64,000 nucleotides of DNA from positions 1 to 64,000 of the forward strand of contig NZ_QXGI01000009.1 of NCBI RefSeq assembly GCF_003952025.1, in the 5' to 3' direction. The stretch comes from Bifidobacterium castoris (GTDB lineage Bacteria > Actinomycetota > Actinomycetes > Actinomycetales > Bifidobacteriaceae). Positions 37,306 to 44,961 of this stretch are shown piece after piece; position 1 is the stretch's first letter, and each line of letters opens with the position of its first letter. The notes beneath the pieces were generated by a model that did no database searches, was not told where the DNA came from, and saw only the letters and a program-made list of their open reading frames with translations. Both the position numbers and the translations under genes were made by a program.

Positions 37306-38691
37306 TCAGCTGCGCTCGTCGTAGAACGCGTACTTGTTTTCCGCGGAGACGAAGTCGGAGTTCTTCATATCCGTCTCCATCTGCTTTTGCGCCTCGGCCA
37401 GCGACTCGTCGATGGACTTGCCGTTGTGGAACACGTTCTCGAAAGCCGTGGTGGCGCTCGTCTCCATCGTCGCGGGCATCGAGCCGGGCCAGATCAGGCG
37501 TTCGATGCGCGGCTTGATGGCGGCCATGACGGGCCGGGACAGGATCTCCGTGTCATTCTGCAGGCTCTTTTTGGCCGGGAACGAGTTCATCTCCTTGACG
37601 GCTGCACGGATGTAGTCGTCATTGGCGAGCAGGTACTTCACGAAGTCCTGGGCCACGGCCTGCTGTTCCTGGGAGGCATGCGAGTTGACGCCCGGCGTGG
37701 ATTCGCCGTTGTAGCGGTCGTAGGCGAAGGGCGTCTCGGCGGAGGGGGTGGGCGTGGCAAAGACGCCGTAATCGACGTCCGGGTACTTCTCCTTCATCGT
37801 GGCATCGAGCCAGCCCCAGGCGTAGATCATCGCGGATTGGCCGTTGCCGAAGCTTTGCGCGTAGTCGTTGCCGAAATCGGTGGCGCCCACCTTGTCCTTG
37901 TCATACAGATCCTTGAGGAACTGCAGGTTCTCGGCGGTCTCCTTGTTGTCATAGTCGGGCTTCCTGCCGTCGTCGGAGAAGAGCACCTGGCCTTTCTGGT
38001 AGTTGAGGCCCTCGTAGATGGCGCTGTACGCGGCGCCGTTGAAGTTGAAGCCCGCCTGCACCATCTTGCCGCCGTCCCACTTGGCCAGCTTCTTGGCCAC
38101 CTCGCGGAACTCGTCCCATGTCTTCGGGACGTCGCCGTCCGTGAGGCCGGCCTCCTTCCACAGCGTCTTATTGTAATAGATGTTGCCGGTGTTGATGACG
38201 GAGTCGATGTACTTGACGTTGCCGTCCGCCACATGCACGGATGCCGTCGTGTAGGCGTCCTCAAGCGCCTTGACGTCGACATCGTAGTCCGCGGCATAGG
38301 GGCGGATGAGCGCGTCGTAGGAGTTGTGGATGTTGAACACGGCCGGCCCGTTCTTGCCCTGGAGCACGAGCGGCAGCTTCGTCCAGTAATCCTCCCAGCT
38401 CACGTTCACGGTCTTGATCGTGACGTTCGGATGGATTTTCGTGTATGGCTCGATCATGTCGATGACCGGGTCGGCGCCTTTGCTGTTCCAGCTCCAGTAT
38501 TCGAGCTGGATGGGCTTGCCGTCGTTGACGAGATGGTTCGGGTCGTACGTGACGCCCTCACCGATGACGCTCAGCCCCTTGTCCGCCTTCGTGTCCGTGA
38601 CGCCGGTGGTCTTCGTGGACCCGCATCCCGCCACCATCGCAAAAATGCAAGCGGTTGCAACCGCGGACACCACAATGCTTGTTCTTTTCAT
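37306..38691 (-). CDS. ABC transporter sugar-binding lipoprotein
   Basis: 461-residue extracellular solute-binding protein (family 1). A lipoprotein signal ends in VAGC with cysteine 23. IQLEYWSWNSKGADPVIDMIEPYTKIHPNVTI-type opening (residues about 57-85) and the C-terminal pattern match oligosaccharide binders. First gene of the operon with two permeases and GH31, under a promoter whose -35 box lies inside a palindrome, divergent from a LacI gene. A perfect palindrome, GCGGTTGCAACCGC (38651-38664), lies within the signal-peptide codons and may be an additional operator. The ligand is probably an alpha-linked oligosaccharide, inferred from GH31. Confidence 0.93.
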   Translation of the reverse strand: MKRTSIVVSAVATACIFAMVAGCGSTKTTGVTDTKADKGLSVIGEGVTYDPNHLVNDGKPIQLEYWSWNSKGADPVIDMIEPYTKIHPNVTIKTVNVSWEDYWTKLPLVLQGKNGPAVFNIHNSYDALIRPYAADYDVDVKALEDAYTTASVHVADGNVKYIDSVINTGNIYYNKTLWKEAGLTDGDVPKTWDEFREVAKKLAKWDGGKMVQAGFNFNGAAYSAIYEGLNYQKGQVLFSDDGRKPDYDNKETAENLQFLKDLYDKDKVGATDFGNDYAQSFGNGQSAMIYAWGWLDATMKEKYPDVDYGVFATPTPSAETPFAYDRYNGESTPGVNSHASQEQQAVAQDFVKYLLANDDYIRAAVKEMNSFPAKKSLQNDTEILSRPVMAAIKPRIERLIWPGSMPATMETSATTAFENVFHNGKSIDESLAEAQKQMETDMKNSDFVSAENKYAFYDERS

Positions 38692-38734
38692 TGCTTTACT
38701 TCCTTACCTCGTTGTAAGATTTAAAGACATGATA

Positions 38735-38795
38735 AGCATAACATCGACACAACACGTTTGCAAACTGTAACCGATTTCATATGTAAACGGTTACA
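38735..38795 (-). promoter_or_regulatory. Promoter and LacI-type operators of the ABC-GH31 operon
   Basis: Minus-strand promoter TTGCAA (38758-38763), 17 bases, TATGCT (38735-38740). The -35 lies inside the palindrome GTTTGCAAAC (38756-38765). Upstream are TGTAAACGGTTACA (38782-38795), close to a perfect LacI/CcpA-like operator, and the related TGTAACCGATTTCA (38766-38779). The divergent LacI gene has TATAAT at 38871-38876. Confidence 0.7.
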
Positions 38796-38906
38796 CCCCA
38801 AGGTCTCCACGGCACGTCGCATCCGGAAACCGCCGCGATGCATGCGCAGACCGGGCATATGCTATGCATCTATAATGCAAGCAGTCATCCGAAAGGGGGA
38901 GCTTCG

Positions 38907-39926
38907 ATGAAGGAGAATCCGTCAAAGGCGAGCATCGACGATGTGGCCTCGCTCGCCGGCGTATCCACCGCCACCGTTTCCCGGACGTTCTCCAAGCCCG
39001 AAATGGTGTCGAGCAAGACACGCCAACGCGTGCAGAAGGCCGCCGATCAACTCGGCTTCTATGTGTCGCGCACAGCCGCCGTCCTCAAATCCGGGCGCAC
39101 CCACCGCATCGCGTTCCTGTTCGGCGGCGCCGAAATCGACTGGTTCACCGCCAAGATCATCGAGGGCCTCAACGCGGCGTTGCGTGACGCCGGCTACGAT
39201 TTGGTGGTCTATCCCCTGGGACGCAGCGAGACGCCGAAGGACTTCATCGGCAACACCCCGTTGCGAGGCAACGCGGACGCCCTCATCGTGTCGTCGCTGC
39301 TCGTCGAACGCGAGCAATGCGAGCACCTCAACAAAGCCGGCCTTCCCATCGTGGGCATCAATTCGGCCTCCCCCGGCATGAACGCATCCGTGGCTATCGA
39401 CGACACGAGGGCCACAGCCACGGCGCTCCGCTACCTCACCGACCTCGGGCACACGGACATCTGCTACGTCTACGAGCATTTCCACTCCGACCACCTGTTC
39501 TCATCCTACGAGCGCATCAACACCTTCCGCGAGTTCTTCGACCTCAACCCGCACATCAACGGTCGGCTCATCCACCTCACCCCCGGCACCGACTCGCGCG
39601 GCGACGTGATCGGCTCAATGCTCGCGATGGACCCGCGCCCCACCGCCCTGCTCTTCCATCAGGACTCACTGGCCATCCCGTTCTTCTTCACGATGCAGCA
39701 GACGGGCCTGAGCATCCCGCAGGACATCTCGGTAATGGGCTTCGACGACAGTGAGTTCTCCGACGCCGTCGGCCTGACGACGACCCGTCAGGAGCCGGCG
39801 GCGATGGCCCGTCTCGCCGCGCGGAAAACAATCGCGCTCATCGAGAAGGGCGCCGTGGACGATCCCTACGAAACGGCGGAGACGCAGCTCGTCATCCGCA
39901 ATTCAGTCATCCGCCACGCCGAATGA
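38907..39926 (+). CDS. LacI-family transcriptional regulator
   Basis: 339 residues. The N-terminal helix-turn-helix reads ASIDDVASLAGVSTATVSRTF (a standard LacI recognition helix, VSTATVSR), followed by the hinge and a periplasmic-binding-like sensor domain ending in IPQDISVMGFDDSEFSDAVGLTTTRQ. It is divergent from the SBP-permease-GH31 operon and, by position, represses it until a sugar or its product binds. ATG 38907 follows GAAAGGGGGAGCTTCG; an earlier in-frame ATG at 38838 has no site and would precede the -10 box at 38871. Confidence 0.94.
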   Translation: MKENPSKASIDDVASLAGVSTATVSRTFSKPEMVSSKTRQRVQKAADQLGFYVSRTAAVLKSGRTHRIAFLFGGAEIDWFTAKIIEGLNAALRDAGYDLVVYPLGRSETPKDFIGNTPLRGNADALIVSSLLVEREQCEHLNKAGLPIVGINSASPGMNASVAIDDTRATATALRYLTDLGHTDICYVYEHFHSDHLFSSYERINTFREFFDLNPHINGRLIHLTPGTDSRGDVIGSMLAMDPRPTALLFHQDSLAIPFFFTMQQTGLSIPQDISVMGFDDSEFSDAVGLTTTRQEPAAMARLAARKTIALIEKGAVDDPYETAETQLVIRNSVIRHAE

Positions 39927-40014
39927 CATGCGCCCGGAGCTGCGCCCGGCGCGCATCCCGATGGACCTTCCGCACCGGTGACCGGCATGACGGCGCGAAA
40001 GACGGCACAAAAAA

Positions 40015-40040
40015 AGGGAACCCGCCGAAGCAGGTTCCCT
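40015..40040 (-). terminator. Intrinsic terminator after the AEC permease gene
   Basis: AGGGAACC (40015-40022) pairs with GGTTCCCT (40033-40040). On the minus strand the stem is followed by seven T (40009-40015), the best classical terminator in the window. It lies 38 bases after the permease stop. Confidence 0.9.
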
Positions 40041-40078
40041 GACAGCGCGTCAGCGGACGGCCACACACATGCGGCGCG

Positions 40079-41212
40079 TCAGTGGCAGCACAGCGGCACG
40101 AGCCAGATCCACAGCAGGCAGGTGACGGCGAAGACGACGGTGGAGACCGCGGTCGTCGAGGCGCCTTCCTTGACGTAGATGTTGTAACGGCTCGAGATGA
40201 TGATGCCGGAGAAGGCCGGCGGCAGCGCGACGGCGAGCACGAGCATCGAGAGCTTGTTCACATTGGAGCCCATGCCGCACAGCAGGCCCACGCCGAGGAA
40301 CGCGGCAGGGGTCAGGATGAGGCGGTAGAACGTGTTCCAGATCGTCTCCAAGCCAAGCGAGAACTTCACGGTGGACAGCGCGAGGCCGGCGGCGAGCACC
40401 GCGACGCCGGAGTTGGCCTTCGCGATGAGGTCGAAGGTCGGCGCGGCCGCATCCGGGATGCGGATGCCGACGAGCACGATGACGATGGCGAGCAGCGGGG
40501 CCCAGCAGACCGGCTGCTTGAGCGCGTTGATGAGCGCCTCGAGGTTCTGGTTCTTCTTCTTGCCCTTGTTCGAGGACTTCGAGACCATGACCTCGGCGTT
40601 GCGGTCCTTCGTCGCGTCCTTCGCCGGATCGACGGCCTCGTCGTCCTTCGTGGCGACGATGGACGGCGTCTTCGCGGATGCGGAGGCGACCTTGACGTCG
40701 CCCTTCGAGTTGGCGACGGTCGCGGCGGACAGTCGCGCGCGGTCCTTCGCCTGGCCGACGTTGATCAGGTACATGCCGATCGGGATCGTGACGGCGTTGA
40801 CGACGATCGAGATGATCGCGATGACGAGGTTCGTCGAGACGGTGTCGCCGTAGATCGGGTCGAGCACGGCGAATCCGAGGAAGCCGATCGTCGGCGAGCC
40901 GGCGATCAACGCGCACACCGCCGCCTCCTGGATGCTGCGATGGAACATCAGGCGGCACAGATAGTAGCTGAGCATGAACATCACGATGATGCCCACGAAG
41001 CCGAGCACGGTCAGGACGGCGTCCTGCGCGAGCATTTCGCGCGTCGCCTTGACGATCGAGATGAACAATGCGGCCGGCAGCGCGATGTTCAGCACGAGCT
41101 TGTTGAGGCCCTGGCGCTGATCGTCGTCGAAGTAGCTGAATTTGCCGCAGACATAGCCCAACGCCATGATGACGATGATCGGGATGATGTCATCGATGAG
41201 TATTTTTCCCAT
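40079..41212 (-). CDS. AEC-family permease (possible oxalate transporter)
   Basis: 377-residue membrane protein of the auxin efflux carrier family: about five N-terminal helices ([20 protein letters not shown], then [15 protein letters not shown]), a hydrophilic central loop (about 165-225, rich in Ala, Lys and Asp) and five C-terminal helices. Bacterial AEC proteins move malate, malonate and other carboxylates. It is directly downstream of oxc on the same strand, so oxalate uptake or oxalate/formate exchange is a reasonable inference, not shown by the sequence. ATG 41212 has GAGAGGAAAGC ahead of it. A 24-base perfect hairpin lies between oxc and this gene. Confidence 0.85.
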   Translation of the reverse strand: MGKILIDDIIPIIVIMALGYVCGKFSYFDDDQRQGLNKLVLNIALPAALFISIVKATREMLAQDAVLTVLGFVGIIVMFMLSYYLCRLMFHRSIQEAAVCALIAGSPTIGFLGFAVLDPIYGDTVSTNLVIAIISIVVNAVTIPIGMYLINVGQAKDRARLSAATVANSKGDVKVASASAKTPSIVATKDDEAVDPAKDATKDRNAEVMVSKSSNKGKKKNQNLEALINALKQPVCWAPLLAIVIVLVGIRIPDAAAPTFDLIAKANSGVAVLAAGLALSTVKFSLGLETIWNTFYRLILTPAAFLGVGLLCGMGSNVNKLSMLVLAVALPPAFSGIIISSRYNIYVKEGASTTAVSTVVFAVTCLLWIWLVPLCCH

Positions 41213-41306
41213 GATGGATGCTTTCCTCTCTTGGTATGCCGATGCGATGCGCGGCGTGCACGCCGACGGCGGCACCGGATACGGCTGGTGGGGGGAGACG
41301 CCGGGT

Positions 41307-41370
41307 GCCGGCCGGGTGCGCCGGCCGCCGAACCCGTGAGGAGGGACGGCGGCCGGCGCACCCGGCCGGC
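41307..41370 (-). terminator. Long perfect hairpin between oxc and the permease gene
   Basis: Perfect 24-base GC-rich arms (41307-41330, 41347-41370) with a 16-base loop, 15 bases after the oxc stop. No T-run; it may limit or stabilise the transcript into the permease. Confidence 0.75.
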
Positions 41371-41384
41371 GGTGACGTCATCGG

Positions 41385-43160
41385 TCACATATGTGCGCCT
41401 TCGATGTACGGGTTCGCCGTCATTTCGGAGGTCGCGAGCGGTCCGACGACCGGCTTCGGATTCAGGTTGCTGATGTGGCCCGATTCCTTGCCCGCGTAGT
41501 CGGCGAGCTGCACGTGGACGAAGCTCGGCTTGCCGGAGGCGACGGCCTCGCCGACCATCTGCTCGACCTCGTCCGGCGTCGTGGCGTAGTAGCCGGTGCC
41601 GCCGAAGGCCTCGATCATCTTCTCGTAGTGCGCGTCGTAGGTGAGCGTCAGCGGCGACGGATCGCCGTCGTCACCGAGGTTCTCGAAGTCGCCGCGGTAG
41701 ATGCCGCCGTTGTTGAGCACGACGAAGGTGATCGGCAGGTGGTAGCGGCAGGCGACCTCGACCTCCATGCCGTCGAATCCGAATCCGGAGTCGCCGCCGA
41801 TGTACAGGACCGGCTTGCCGGTGGCGACGGCGGCGCCGATCGAGTAGCCGACCGCGCAGCCCATGACGCCCCACGTGCCGCAGTCGAGACGATGGCGCGG
41901 CTGGTAGATGTCGATGATGTTGCGGCAGTCGTCAAGCGTGTTCGCGCCCTCGTTCGTCAGGATGAGGTCCTTGTTCTTGTCGTAGACCTTCTTGATCGCG
42001 CCGAGCGCGTCGTAGTGGCCCATCGGCACCTTGCCGGAGTCGACGCGGGCGGCGAACTTCTCGTCGTTCTTCTGCGCGTCGGCCTGCAGCATGCCGAGCC
42101 ATGCGGAGGTGGCCTTGAACGGCGTCTTGCCGAGGCCCGCGTTGAGCATCGCCATCGCGGACTTGATGTCGCCGACGATCGGGCAGGCGATCGGACGCGC
42201 ATTCTCGATCTCGGCCGGATCGATGTCGATCTGGATGAACTTGACGTCCGGGTTCCATTCCTTGCCCTGGCCGAAGTTGAGCATCCAGTTGAGGCGCGCG
42301 CCGACGACGAGCACGACGTCGGCCGTGCGCAGCGCGAGGCCACGGCAGCTTGCCGTGCAGTGCGGATCGTCGTCCGGGATGAGGCCCTTGGCCATCGACA
42401 TCGGCTGGAACGGGATGTCGGTCTTCTCGACGAACGCGCGGATCTCGTCCTCGGCCTGCGCGAGCGCCGCGCCCTTGCCGACGATCATCAGCGGGTTCTT
42501 CGCCTCGCCCAGCAGCTTGAGCGCGTCGTCGATCGAAGACTGCGCCGGCGGCATCGCCGGAGCCGGGTTGTTCGCGACCCACAGCTTGGCCGCGGCCTCG
42601 TCCTTGTCCATCGTCTGGGCGACGGCGTCGTCCGGGAAGTCGATGTAGACGGCGCCCGGACGGCCCGAGCATGCGATGTGCATCGCGCGCGCGACGGCGA
42701 GCGGGATGTCCTCGATCTTGTCGATGCGGAACGATTCCTTGCAGAACGCCTTTGCATAGTTCATCTGGTCGAGGCCCTCGTATTCGCCCTCGTGCATGTC
42801 CACGACATGACGCGTCGAGGAGCCTCCGATCATGATGACCGGGTAACCGTTTTCGGTGGCCTCGAGCAGCGCGGCGAGGCCGTTGAGGAAGCCGGGCGCC
42901 GAGACGGTCAGCGCGACGGCCGGACGGCCGGTCAGGAATCCTTCCGCGGCGGCCGCGTTCACCGCGTCCTCCTCGTGGCGCATGCCGATGTAGCGCATGC
43001 CCATGCCCTGGGCGATACGCGCGAAATCGGTGACCGGGATGCCGACGACGCCGTACATGTTCTTGACGCCGTTCTTCATGAGCGCCTCGGCAAGATAGTG
43101 AGGCGAGTCCGTCAGGCTCTGCGTCGATGCGGCCGCGGCCTGAGTTGTGGAATCCGTCAT
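41385..43160 (-). CDS. oxc: Oxalyl-CoA decarboxylase
   Basis: 591-residue ThDP-dependent enzyme that decarboxylates oxalyl-CoA to formyl-CoA. The N-terminal pyrimidine-binding domain has the catalytic glutamate region MRHEEDAVNAAAAEG; the C-terminal ThDP motif is GGDSGFGFDGMEVEVACRYHLPITFVVLNNGG (within residues about 470-505). With frc it forms the oxalate-degrading cycle, consuming a proton and supporting acid tolerance. ATG 43160 follows GGAGGAAGGC; the upstream in-frame TTG overlaps that ribosome site. Confidence 0.95.
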   Translation of the reverse strand: MTDSTTQAAAASTQSLTDSPHYLAEALMKNGVKNMYGVVGIPVTDFARIAQGMGMRYIGMRHEEDAVNAAAAEGFLTGRPAVALTVSAPGFLNGLAALLEATENGYPVIMIGGSSTRHVVDMHEGEYEGLDQMNYAKAFCKESFRIDKIEDIPLAVARAMHIACSGRPGAVYIDFPDDAVAQTMDKDEAAAKLWVANNPAPAMPPAQSSIDDALKLLGEAKNPLMIVGKGAALAQAEDEIRAFVEKTDIPFQPMSMAKGLIPDDDPHCTASCRGLALRTADVVLVVGARLNWMLNFGQGKEWNPDVKFIQIDIDPAEIENARPIACPIVGDIKSAMAMLNAGLGKTPFKATSAWLGMLQADAQKNDEKFAARVDSGKVPMGHYDALGAIKKVYDKNKDLILTNEGANTLDDCRNIIDIYQPRHRLDCGTWGVMGCAVGYSIGAAVATGKPVLYIGGDSGFGFDGMEVEVACRYHLPITFVVLNNGGIYRGDFENLGDDGDPSPLTLTYDAHYEKMIEAFGGTGYYATTPDEVEQMVGEAVASGKPSFVHVQLADYAGKESGHISNLNPKPVVGPLATSEMTANPYIEGAHM

Positions 43161-43226
43161 GCCTTCCTCCAATCAGAATATGGTTCTCGGAATATGAGTA
43201 CCACCGATTCTAAGGTCGCATGTCTC

Positions 43227-43256
43227 ATATGCTGAGAAGGCTTGCGCTCAGCGTAT
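43227..43256. promoter_or_regulatory. Inverted repeat upstream of oxc
   Basis: 10-base arms (43227-43236, 43247-43256) with one mismatch and a 10-base loop, 67 bases ahead of the oxc start and just behind the ClC gene stop. Either an operator for oxc or a weak ClC terminator. Confidence 0.4.
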
Positions 43257-43263
43257 TTGTTCG

Positions 43264-44769
43264 CTAATCGCTATTTCCGCGACCTTTGCGGTCCCCGCCA
43301 TGCCATTGCCTGACATTGCGGCGCCACTGCTCGCCCTCCCTGCGCGCCGCCTGCTGCGCCGTCGACGCGACCTGCCGGATCTGCGTTCCCGCCGCGACCG
43401 CGAAGTCGATGAACCCCGCGTTCCTCTCGTGCTCATCGCGCAACGCGCTTTGGCGCATGCCGCGGAAGAACTGCTTCCAGCCGGAGCGGGCGAGCAGGTC
43501 GATGCCCGAACCGTAGATGCCGACCGGATATCCGAACATGAACGCGACGCACACGCCGATCGCGAGGAACGGCGCGGCAGCCCATCCGAAGATCTCGCAG
43601 CCGAGCAGGAACGCGGAGACCGGGCAGCGGTTGAACGCGGCGAGGAAGCAGATCGAACCGACCGCCGCGCCGAACAGCGCGTCGCCGCCGGTCATCGCGA
43701 ACGACGCCGAGCCGATCATGCCGCCGATGCACAGCGACGGCATGATCTCGCCGCCCTTGAACCAGAATCCGAGGCACAGGATCGTCAGCAGCATCTTGAT
43801 GAGGAAGTCGAAGGAGACGTTCGGCGTCCGGAGCACCTCGTTGAGCATCATGCCGCCCGAACCGGTGAAGCGCATCCATCCGCACGCCGTCACGAGCACG
43901 GCGACAAGCAGGCCTCCGACGACGACCCACAGATAGCAGTTGCGCCGGATGCGTTTCGTGACGCCCTGCACGAGGCGGATCGCGATCGCGAACAGGCTGC
44001 CGAACAGCGCCGCCGCCACGCCGATGACGACGCACATGCCGACGCCATGCCAGCTCAGCTGCGGCACGCCGACCCTCGTGATGACGTCGCCGATGCCGAA
44101 GTGGCGCGCGACGGCGAATCCGGCGAAGCAGGCGACGAGCATCGAGCACACGTAGCGCAGCCCGGCGAAGCGCATGAGCTCGAGGACGAGCATGCACGAG
44201 CCGAGCGGCGCGAAGAACAGCGCGGAGAACGTCGCGGCCATGCCGGTCGCCGCGACGTACAGATGCATGTCCTGAGTGTCGTCGTGGTTCGGGCGGCGCA
44301 CGACGTTGTGCAGCCCGAAGGGCCGCGCGATCGTCGTGCCGAGGCTCGCGCCCATCTGCATCGCGCCGGCCTCCTTGCCGACGGTGCCGCCGGCGAGGAT
44401 CGTCATCGCGTTCGCGATGAGGATGCCGGGTGCGAGCAGCCCGCTGATCCTGTGGCCGGCGCGCATCCGTTCGATGACGGCGTCGGTCGTCAGGTCGAGC
44501 GGCAGCTTCCACCAGCGGTACAGCAGCAGCTGCGCGACGCCGATGGCCGGCAGCAGCCAGATGAGCCACGGCAGGCCTTCGAAGACACGCCGTGCGCCGT
44601 CGACGACGAGGCACAGCGTGATCGATCCGAATCCGCACAGCACGCCGCATACGAGCGCATAGAGCAGATGCCGGGCCGCCTGCCCGACGTTGAACCGCAG
44701 TACCCACTTCGACGCGGGCGCCGGCGGCGCGCCGTCGTCCGTCCTGCGCTGCGGATGCCCTGTGCTCAC
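43264..44769 (-). CDS. ClC-family chloride channel or antiporter
   Basis: 501-residue membrane protein. ClC signature GGTVGKEAGAMQMGASLG (equivalent of the GKEGP motif with its conserved glutamate), an upstream SGLLAPGILIANAM and a later LVGAAFNRCPVSAFL-like region support the family; about ten or more helices. The GTG at 44769 is chosen since GGAGAACGGACA precedes it; the frame opens further upstream without a ribosome site. It ends about 100 bases before oxc on the same strand. A role in charge balance during acid or oxalate handling is possible, unproven. Confidence 0.87.
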   Translation of the reverse strand: MSTGHPQRRTDDGAPPAPASKWVLRFNVGQAARHLLYALVCGVLCGFGSITLCLVVDGARRVFEGLPWLIWLLPAIGVAQLLLYRWWKLPLDLTTDAVIERMRAGHRISGLLAPGILIANAMTILAGGTVGKEAGAMQMGASLGTTIARPFGLHNVVRRPNHDDTQDMHLYVAATGMAATFSALFFAPLGSCMLVLELMRFAGLRYVCSMLVACFAGFAVARHFGIGDVITRVGVPQLSWHGVGMCVVIGVAAALFGSLFAIAIRLVQGVTKRIRRNCYLWVVVGGLLVAVLVTACGWMRFTGSGGMMLNEVLRTPNVSFDFLIKMLLTILCLGFWFKGGEIMPSLCIGGMIGSASFAMTGGDALFGAAVGSICFLAAFNRCPVSAFLLGCEIFGWAAAPFLAIGVCVAFMFGYPVGIYGSGIDLLARSGWKQFFRGMRQSALRDEHERNAGFIDFAVAAGTQIRQVASTAQQAARREGEQWRRNVRQWHGGDRKGRGNSD

Positions 44770-44884
44770 TGTCCGTTCTCCTCCACGCCGTTGACCGCGT
44801 CCGGCGCGGCCGCCGTTGTACATCGGTATCGTACAGTCCGGCGACGCGTGCCGGCGCCGATTCCATCCGACAGCGTGCACATGC

Positions 44885-44921
44885 GCGGTGCGGGCCCGGC
44901 GCCATGGCCGCCCCGCACCGC
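44885..44921 (-). terminator. Terminator after the surface-protein gene
   Basis: Perfect 10-base arms (44885-44894, 44912-44921), about 40 bases after the stop of the minus-strand surface protein. Bases 44770-44961 hold no gene. Confidence 0.6.
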
Positions 44922-44961
44922 ACGCGTCACACGCGCCGCGCAGTGTCCACGGGGTGTCCGC

